Assembly: GCA_919901335.1 (NCBI GenBank)
Contig: CAKKOZ010000007.1
Span: forward strand, 1-6,649
Direction of reading: 5' to 3'
DNA length: 6,649 bases
Origin: Nitrospiria bacterium
GTDB taxonomy: Bacteria > Nitrospirota > Nitrospiria > JACQBZ01
In this document: positions 1 to 4,517 of the stretch, piece after piece
How positions within the stretch are numbered: position 1 is the first letter of the stretch
Layout of the letters: each line of letters begins with the position of its first letter
Position numbers and translations under genes: made by a program
Notes under the pieces: generated by a model
The model's database searches: none
Seen by the model: only the letters and a program-made list of their open reading frames with translations
What the model was told of the DNA's origin: nothing

Positions 1-453
1 CGGCTCACGGATCATCCGGCCCATGACGGAACGGACAGCCATGTCTGGTCGCCGGATGGAAAAACAATCCTCTTTGTTTCGGAACGGGATTTGAATCTCG
101 AAATCTATGGGATGGCATCCGACGGATCGGGGCCGCGCAATCTGACGAATCATCCGGGCACGGACGACGGGCCGGTTGGGTTGCTGGAGGGTCGGAGCAT
201 CGTATTCGTCTCGGATCGAAGCGGCGGGATGGAAATCCATCGAATGGCGAGTGACGGCACAGACGCCATGCAATTGACGACGGCCGGCGGGGACTCTTTC
301 TGGCCGGTCGGGTCTCCGGATGGAAGCCGGATCGCGTTTACCTCGACGCGGGATGGGAATCCGGAAGTCTATGTGATGGACGGAGACGGGTCTCATCAGC
401 GCCGAATGACCCATACGGATGCGGAGGAGAAGTGGGTGTCGTGGATCAAGTAA
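1..453 (+). CDS. TolB-like PD40 beta-propeller protein, 3' end only
   Basis: The reading frame is open from the first base to TAA at 451-453, so the start lies upstream. The visible 150 residues contain a blade ending in HVWSPDG followed by three PD40-type blades, each with the pattern 'I-x-F-V-S-x-R-D/S-G...E-I/V-Y/H-x-M-x-x-D-G-(S/T)...L/M-T'. These are repeats of the WD40-like/TolB C-terminal propeller family, which act in protein or ligand binding and not in catalysis. It most resembles the last three blades of the downstream genes at 477 and 2423, so it is probably another paralog. Two of its blades have lost the tryptophan of the W-S-P-D-G turn: glycine stands there at 178-180 and 310-312, and the first of these has lost the whole SPDG motif. 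The end (W-V-S-W-I-K) differs from the P-R-W-Q-P end of its neighbours. Family is clear, function unknown. Confidence 0.85.
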   Translation, partial: RLTDHPAHDGTDSHVWSPDGKTILFVSERDLNLEIYGMASDGSGPRNLTNHPGTDDGPVGLLEGRSIVFVSDRSGGMEIHRMASDGTDAMQLTTAGGDSFWPVGSPDGSRIAFTSTRDGNPEVYVMDGDGSHQRRMTHTDAEEKWVSWIK

Positions 454-467
454 AGTGGATAGATGAT

Positions 468-472
468 AGGGG
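468..472 (+). promoter_or_regulatory. Probable ribosome binding site for the YVTN-PD40 gene
   Basis: AGGGG lies 4 nt before the ATG at 477 and 10 nt before the ATG at 483. It supports starting at one of these ATGs and not at the GTG at 432, which lies inside the upstream gene and would put a charged, non-signal sequence before the signal peptide. Confidence 0.45.
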
Positions 473-476
473 CTGG

Positions 477-2435
477 ATGATCATGAAGATGATACTGTGT
501 TTGACGCTATCATCCATCATCTTACATCCAGCATCTGTTTTGGCCAAGCATACGGCGAGCCGGATCGTTTACGGGCCGACCCAGCTCTTTGTGACGTTAA
601 AGGGGCTCCGCGAGTTCTACGTTATTGATCGAAACGATCCCACGCAGATCCGCAAGGTGCCGGTCGATTCGCCGCCCTGCGGCGGTTTTATAACCCCGGA
701 CGGCCGGGATTTCTATGTGGCGCTGGGCGAGGCGGATGCCATCGCGGTGGTGGACACGCGGTCCAACACCGTTCGGGCGACGATTTCATTAAAAGATGAG
801 AAGGCCGGTTATATGGACCCGGGTGGGATGGCCGTCTCACCGGATGGAAAGACGATCTATGTCGCCAATGAATCGGCGAACAATCTATCGGTGGTGGATC
901 TGGAAAGCCGCACCGTCAAGAAAACCATTCCGTTGGGTGTCGGCCCGCAGGCCGTGGCGATGACGCCGGATGGAAAGACACTCTACGTGACCGACTTCCA
1001 CTCGATTCACGTCGTGGATTCGGCCAGCGGAAGGGTCAAGGCCCAATTGACCTTGAGGGATCCGGCATCGGATGCGGCCCGGACCGTCATCCTGCCGGAC
1101 GGTGAAGAAATCATTCACGGGCCGAGAGACATCGTCATGGCCCCGGACGGCAAGACGGTCTATGCGGCCATCGAGGATAGCGGGGAAGTTGCCATTTTAG
1201 ATACCGGGACAAACCGGATCCGCGCGATGGTGAAGGTCGGGAGTTATCCGGGCGGGCTGGCCTTATCCCCGGACGGCCGGTTCCTTTATATCGCCCATCG
1301 CGATGCGCGCGAGGTCTCGGTTCTGGACACGGCGCAGGCGAAGGTCGTCAAGAAGATCGCGGTTGGGCAAGATCCATGGGACATCACCGTTTCACCGGAC
1401 GGCCGGATGATCTATGTGGTAAACCAGGGCTCCTCGGACGTTTCGATGATCGATGCTTTTAGTTATAAAGTCGTTTCAACCGTGATGTTAGGGGCGGTTA
1501 CCGGACGAAAAATAGCCTTCGAGTCCAGACGGTCCGGAAATTGGGAGATTTATCTCATGAATGCCGACGGGACGGACCAGGTCCGTCTGACCCATACGAC
1601 GGCCGAGAACCGGGCCCCGTTCTGGTCTCCGGACGGGCGCAAGATTTTGTTTGTGTCGGACCGTGACGGCAACAAAGAGGTCTATCGGATGAATGCGGAC
1701 GGATCGGATCAACGCAATCTCACGCGCAGCGAGGGACAGGATTTTAGCCCCTCCCTGTCGCCGGACGGTCAGTGGATCACATTTGTTTCCAAGCGGGACG
1801 GCCGTCGGGAGATCTACCGGATGGATACGGAAGGACGCCGTCAATCCCGTTTAACAGCAGCCGGTGATAACTGGAATCCCAACTGGTCGCTGGACGGACG
1901 GACGGTGGCCTTCGTTTCGAGCCGGGACGGCAATAACGAAATTTACCTTATGAAGCCGGACGGGACGGCGCAGACCAATCTGACGAAAAACCCCGCCGAA
2001 GACGGCCGCGGAAGTCATTCCTGGTCGCCGGACGGATCCAAGATCGCCTGGGTCACGAACCGGGATGGAAATTGGGAGATCTATGTGATGAATGCGGACG
2101 GGTCACGACCGGTTAATGTGACGCGGAATCCGGCGGAGGAGGGCATCGGAATGTTTGTATGGTCCCCGGATGGCCGGCAGATATCATTCATTTCAACGCG
2201 GGACCATAATGAAGAAGTGTATGTCGTCAATGCGGACGGAACCGGTTTACTGAATCTTTCGAAAAACCCGGCGATGGATGATATCCCGCTCTGGTCTCCG
2301 GACGGGAAAAAAGTGGCCTTTGTCTCCAATCGGACCGGGTTCGACGAGATCTATGTCATGGATGCCGACGGCCGACATCAGGTGCAATTGACTTTTACAA
2401 AGACAAGGGAGGACTATCCCCGATGGCAACCCTAA
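477..2435 (+). CDS. Exported fusion protein: seven-blade YVTN propeller plus seven PD40 repeats
   Basis: This 652-residue protein starts with a likely cleavable signal peptide (M-I-M-K-M-I-L..., cleavage after V-L-A at about residue 23). Residues about 24-342 form seven YVTN-type blades, each with 'S/T-P-D-G-(K/R)-x-x-Y-V-A' and 'V-x-V-(V/I/L)-D-x-x-x-x-x-V'; the first blade is incomplete in sequence. Residues about 343-652 form seven PD40/TolB-like repeats with 'R-D-G-N-x-E-I-Y-x-M-N-A-D-G' and 'W-S-P-D-G', ending in Y-P-R-W-Q-P. The PD40 half pairs blade for blade with the next gene. YVTN and PD40 propellers usually bind proteins or ligands in the envelope; no catalytic residues are recognisable. 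It starts 23 bp after the upstream gene and overlaps the next one by 13 bp, so translational coupling is likely. The start at 477 is preferred; 483 is equally possible. Partner and role are unknown. Confidence 0.88.
   Translation: MIMKMILCLTLSSIILHPASVLAKHTASRIVYGPTQLFVTLKGLREFYVIDRNDPTQIRKVPVDSPPCGGFITPDGRDFYVALGEADAIAVVDTRSNTVRATISLKDEKAGYMDPGGMAVSPDGKTIYVANESANNLSVVDLESRTVKKTIPLGVGPQAVAMTPDGKTLYVTDFHSIHVVDSASGRVKAQLTLRDPASDAARTVILPDGEEIIHGPRDIVMAPDGKTVYAAIEDSGEVAILDTGTNRIRAMVKVGSYPGGLALSPDGRFLYIAHRDAREVSVLDTAQAKVVKKIAVGQDPWDITVSPDGRMIYVVNQGSSDVSMIDAFSYKVVSTVMLGAVTGRKIAFESRRSGNWEIYLMNADGTDQVRLTHTTAENRAPFWSPDGRKILFVSDRDGNKEVYRMNADGSDQRNLTRSEGQDFSPSLSPDGQWITFVSKRDGRREIYRMDTEGRRQSRLTAAGDNWNPNWSLDGRTVAFVSSRDGNNEIYLMKPDGTAQTNLTKNPAEDGRGSHSWSPDGSKIAWVTNRDGNWEIYVMNADGSRPVNVTRNPAEEGIGMFVWSPDGRQISFISTRDHNEEVYVVNADGTGLLNLSKNPAMDDIPLWSPDGKKVAFVSNRTGFDEIYVMDADGRHQVQLTFTKTREDYPRWQP
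1503..2435 (+). repeat. Tandem duplicate, copy 1 (seven PD40 blades)
   Basis: This stretch corresponds to 2489-3439. Both encode seven PD40 blades in the same order, share the distinctive fourth and fifth blades, and end in P-R-W-Q-P followed by a stop codon. Copy 1 is fused behind the YVTN propeller; copy 2 is a free-standing secreted protein. Divergence is substantial, so the duplication is not recent. Confidence 0.75.
2405..2412 (+). promoter_or_regulatory. Ribosome binding site inside the upstream gene
   Basis: AAGGGAGG, a strong Shine-Dalgarno match, ends 10 nt before the ATG at 2423 and lies inside the final codons of the YVTN-PD40 gene. It fixes the start of the downstream PD40 gene despite the 13-bp overlap. 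Confidence 0.65.
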
Positions 2436-3439
2436 CCGGCTTTTTAACCCTTCTAACCTTTCTAACCTTTCTGCCCACGGCATCGGCCGGGGGGAAAAAG
2501 ATCGTTTACGAATTAAAACAGGGCGGTTATTGGGAAATCTACGCGATGAATGCGAACGGGACCGATGTGAAGCGTCTGACCGATACCCAGGCCGATAACC
2601 GCGCGCCCCACTGGTCGCCGGATGGAACAAAAATAATTTTTGTTTCGGAGCGCGATGGGAACAAGGAAATCTACGTCATGGATGCGGACGGTTCGCATCC
2701 GACCAACCTGACGCGCAACAAGGAACAGGATTACAACCCGATCTGGTCTTCCGATGGAAGGCGCGTGGCGTTTGTCTCGGATCGGGACGGCAATCAAGAA
2801 ATCTACTCCGCGGCGGCGGATGGAAGTCAACCGGTCCGGCTGACCCGGAGCGAGGCGCGGGATTACAGTCCCGCCTGGTCGCCGGACGGCACCCGGATCG
2901 CCTTTGTATCACGACGGGATGACAATTATGAGATATACACGATGGATGCCGATGGAAGCGATCCGGTCAATCTTACGCAGAATCCCGCTGAAGACGGCCG
3001 TGGTTTTCATTCCTGGTCTCCGGACGGCGCCCGGATCGCCTGGGGAACGGACCGCGACATGAACCGGGACGGCAACTGGGAAATCTACGTGATGAACGCG
3101 AACGGTTCTCAGCCTCGGAATGTCACGCGGACGAAATCGGATGAACAGATGGGGATGCTGATTTGGTCTCCAAACGGGCAGCAGATTGTCTTGACCACGA
3201 CTCGGGACGGCAACAACGAGATCTATGTGATGAACCGGGACGGTTCCGGTGCGAAGAACCTTTCCCGGAACCCGGCCGTGGATGCACAGCCGGCCTGGTC
3301 GCCGGACGGGACGCGGATCGTCTTTATCTCCAACCGGGACGGCGCCGAGGAGCTTTATGTCATGGATGCCGAGGGGAATCATCCACGGCGGTTGACCTTT
3401 AATGGGAGCGAGGTTAGCGCCCCGCGATGGCAGCCATAG
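2423..3439 (+). CDS. Exported TolB-like PD40 beta-propeller protein
   Basis: This 338-residue protein has an N-terminal hydrophobic segment rich in T-F-L units with probable signal peptidase I cleavage after A-S-A (residue 22). The segment lacks Lys or Arg before its hydrophobic core, which is unusual. No in-frame start codon lies just upstream, and a strong ribosome binding site precedes this ATG. The mature part is seven PD40 repeats ('R-D-G-N-x-E-I-Y-V-M-D-A-D-G', 'W-S-P-D-G'), ending in A-P-R-W-Q-P. The repeats align in order with residues 343-652 of the preceding protein, down to the unusual E-D-G-R-G-x-H-S-W-S-P-D-G turn, so the two are paralogs by tandem duplication. Blade 5 carries four extra residues (M-N-R-D) next to a copy of R-D. 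Likely a periplasmic or surface binding propeller. It is not tolB itself: there is no TolB N-terminal domain and no pal/tolA neighbour. Confidence 0.9.
   Translation: MATLTGFLTLLTFLTFLPTASAGGKKIVYELKQGGYWEIYAMNANGTDVKRLTDTQADNRAPHWSPDGTKIIFVSERDGNKEIYVMDADGSHPTNLTRNKEQDYNPIWSSDGRRVAFVSDRDGNQEIYSAAADGSQPVRLTRSEARDYSPAWSPDGTRIAFVSRRDDNYEIYTMDADGSDPVNLTQNPAEDGRGFHSWSPDGARIAWGTDRDMNRDGNWEIYVMNANGSQPRNVTRTKSDEQMGMLIWSPNGQQIVLTTTRDGNNEIYVMNRDGSGAKNLSRNPAVDAQPAWSPDGTRIVFISNRDGAEELYVMDAEGNHPRRLTFNGSEVSAPRWQP
2441..2473 (+). repeat. 9-bp in-frame tandem repeat in a signal peptide
   Basis: About three and a half units of a 9-bp sequence (TTCTAACCT and near variants) encode the L-T-F-L-T-F-L core of the signal peptide. 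The unit is a multiple of three, so gain or loss of a copy would keep the frame and only lengthen or shorten the hydrophobic core. Confidence 0.6.
2489..3439 (+). repeat. Tandem duplicate, copy 2 (seven PD40 blades)
   Basis: Copy 2 of the block at 1503-2435. The similarity starts at G-G-K-K-I, directly after the predicted signal peptide cleavage site, against T-G-R-K-I in copy 1. It is longer than copy 1 mainly through a four-residue insertion in blade 5 and small loop differences. Confidence 0.75.
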
Positions 3440-3455
3440 GAGAGTGAGAGGGATT

Positions 3456-3471
3456 AGATGCTGGATGATAG
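3456..3471 (-). repeat. Inverted copy of signal-peptide DNA from 507-536
   Basis: AGATGCTGGATGATAG is the reverse complement of 507-515 joined to 526-536. The 14 bp missing between them lie between two ATCC direct repeats, as expected for a slippage deletion. The copy at 507-536 is translated as part of a signal peptide; this one is non-coding. Confidence 0.55.
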
Positions 3472-3512
3472 TGATGAAGAAGTATGACGTATTATTTGGG
3501 CACAGGTTAAAC

Positions 3513-3517
3513 AGGAG
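3513..3517 (+). promoter_or_regulatory. Ribosome binding site of the PD40 lipoprotein gene
   Basis: AGGAG with 6 nt to the ATG at 3524, a near-ideal distance. It supports this start, which places the lipobox cysteine at residue 23. Confidence 0.7.
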
Positions 3518-3523
3518 ACGAAG

Positions 3524-4459
3524 ATGAGGTTTAAATATCTCCACTATCATCTGTTATTTATCATCTTGCCCCTTTTGTTCTTGGCGGGTTGCGCCTGGAA
3601 CAACGCGGCCATCCAGCCGATCCATGCATTGCCGGCGAATGCGATCCATCCGGTCTGGAGCCCGGATGGAAAGTCCCTGGCGTTTGAAAGCGATCTGGCC
3701 GGGAATTGGGACCTCTGGATAATGAATCGGGATGGGACCGGGCTCAAGCAGATCACGCGTGATCCGAGCAACGAGCGTTTTGCATCCTGGAGTCCGGACG
3801 GCACGGGGCTGGCCTATTCATCGGATCGCAGTGGAAACTGGGATGTCTGGAGCCTGAAGTTAGACGGGTCCGACCACCGGCAGTTGACGCAGTTCGGCGG
3901 ATTGGATATTGCGCCCCTCTGGAGTCCGGACGCGAAACGGATCGCCTTTGTTTCTTCGCGCTCGATGGACGTGCTCGTATGGGTCATGGATGCCGACGGG
4001 GGGAATGTCCAGGGGATGCCGAACATCCGGTGCGGAGACTGGGTGTCCGCCTGGAGTCCGGATGGAAAATCCGTTGCGGCTGTTTCCTCGATGCGCGGCA
4101 AAAGCGATATCTGGCTGATTGATACTCACGAGCGAACGATCAAGCAACTGACTCAGAAAACAGATACCCGCAGGGACTTTCTCCCGGCCTGGAGTCCGGA
4201 TGGAAAACATATCGCCTTTGTTTCGGAACGAAACGGTCGCCGGGATATCTGGCTGATGGACCAGGATGGGAAGAACGAGCGGCGCATGACCAAAGGCGCA
4301 CTGGGGGATCACGAACTTAACTATAATGTGGACACGGAGGTCTTCGACGGTTTGAGCTTCCTTTATCTTTCCTTTAGCCCGGACGGCCGTGATCTCGCGT
4401 TTACCCGTGTCAATAAGGAAGGTCGGGGAGAGATCGCGCTGCTGAAAGTAGCGTTGTGA
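3524..4459 (+). CDS. TolB-like PD40 beta-propeller lipoprotein
   Basis: This 311-residue protein has a basic N-terminus (M-R-F-K), a hydrophobic core and the lipobox L-A-G-C with the lipidated cysteine at residue 23. After cysteine, an N-terminal strand with W-S-P-D-G precedes five full repeats and a closing strand (R-D-L-A-F-T-R...E-I-A-L-L-K). This matches a six-blade propeller closed by strands from both termini, as in TolB. Its blades use 'D-I/V/L-W-x-(M/I)' where the neighbours use 'E-I-Y-V-M', and all six of its S-P-D motifs use AGC or AGT for serine while the neighbouring PD40 genes use TCN, so it belongs to a separately expanded subfamily. The last inter-blade loop is long (about residues 257-278, G-A-L-G-D-H...D-T-E-V-F). 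Likely anchored to the outer or inner membrane facing the periplasm. Ligand unknown. Confidence 0.9.
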   Translation: MRFKYLHYHLLFIILPLLFLAGCAWNNAAIQPIHALPANAIHPVWSPDGKSLAFESDLAGNWDLWIMNRDGTGLKQITRDPSNERFASWSPDGTGLAYSSDRSGNWDVWSLKLDGSDHRQLTQFGGLDIAPLWSPDAKRIAFVSSRSMDVLVWVMDADGGNVQGMPNIRCGDWVSAWSPDGKSVAAVSSMRGKSDIWLIDTHERTIKQLTQKTDTRRDFLPAWSPDGKHIAFVSERNGRRDIWLMDQDGKNERRMTKGALGDHELNYNVDTEVFDGLSFLYLSFSPDGRDLAFTRVNKEGRGEIALLKVAL

Positions 4460-4474
4460 GTTGAGAGTTGAGAG
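4460..4474 (+). repeat. TTGAGAG tandem repeat at a gene junction
   Basis: The whole 15-bp gap between the stop at 4457-4459 and the ATG at 4475 is G followed by two copies of TTGAGAG. The GAG triplets may serve as a weak ribosome binding site. The same unit recurs at 6323-6329 and 6361-6367. Confidence 0.55.
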
Positions 4475-4517
4475 ATGGAAAAGGGCATTGTGCGCTATCC
4501 TCTAATCCCTTCCATCT
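4473..4517 (+). promoter_or_regulatory. Possible hairpin covering a start codon
   Basis: AGATGGAA at 4473-4480, which includes the ATG at 4475, is perfectly complementary to TTCCATCT at 4510-4517. With a 2-nt bulge, GGG 4483-4485 pairs with CCC 4507-4509, giving 11 pairs around a 21-nt loop. Such a stem would hide the start codon and could lower translation unless ribosomes arriving from the gene upstream open it. No folding energy was computed. Confidence 0.35.

Larger units (their letters stand above)
3440..3523 (+). other. Intergenic gap with short repeats
   Basis: This 84-bp gap opens with a purine-rich GAGAGTGAGAGGG stretch right after the stop codon, similar to the GAG/TTGAG-rich stretches after the stops at 4459 and 6319. 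The segment 3456-3471 is an inverted copy of signal-peptide DNA at 507-536. A short AT-rich patch (about 3488-3497) could hold a -10-like TATTAT at 3490-3495, but no good -35 box stands at the right distance. No terminator hairpin is visible, so read-through from the upstream genes is likely. Confidence 0.5.

Noticed and set aside
432..476. GTG at 432 as start of the YVTN-PD40 gene
   Set aside because: It lies inside the previous gene, lacks a good ribosome binding site, and adds 15 polar residues before an otherwise normal signal peptide.
3458..3487. Mini-frame coding M-L-D-D-S-D-E-E-V in the gap
   Set aside because: Nine residues from a GATGAT-type repeat with no ribosome binding site at a fitting distance.
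3467..3495. Promoter with TATTAT at 3490-3495
   Set aside because: No -35-like hexamer at 16-18 bp upstream; the AT-rich patch alone is not enough.
2909..3550. Reverse-strand open frame of 213 codons spanning a gene end and the gap
   Set aside because: Most of it is the complement of PD40 blades; the part in the gap has no homology that I recognise.
2423..4459. Assignment as tolB of the Tol-Pal system
   Set aside because: The TolB N-terminal domain is absent and no tolQRA, pal or ybgF-like neighbours are seen; only the propeller repeats are shared.
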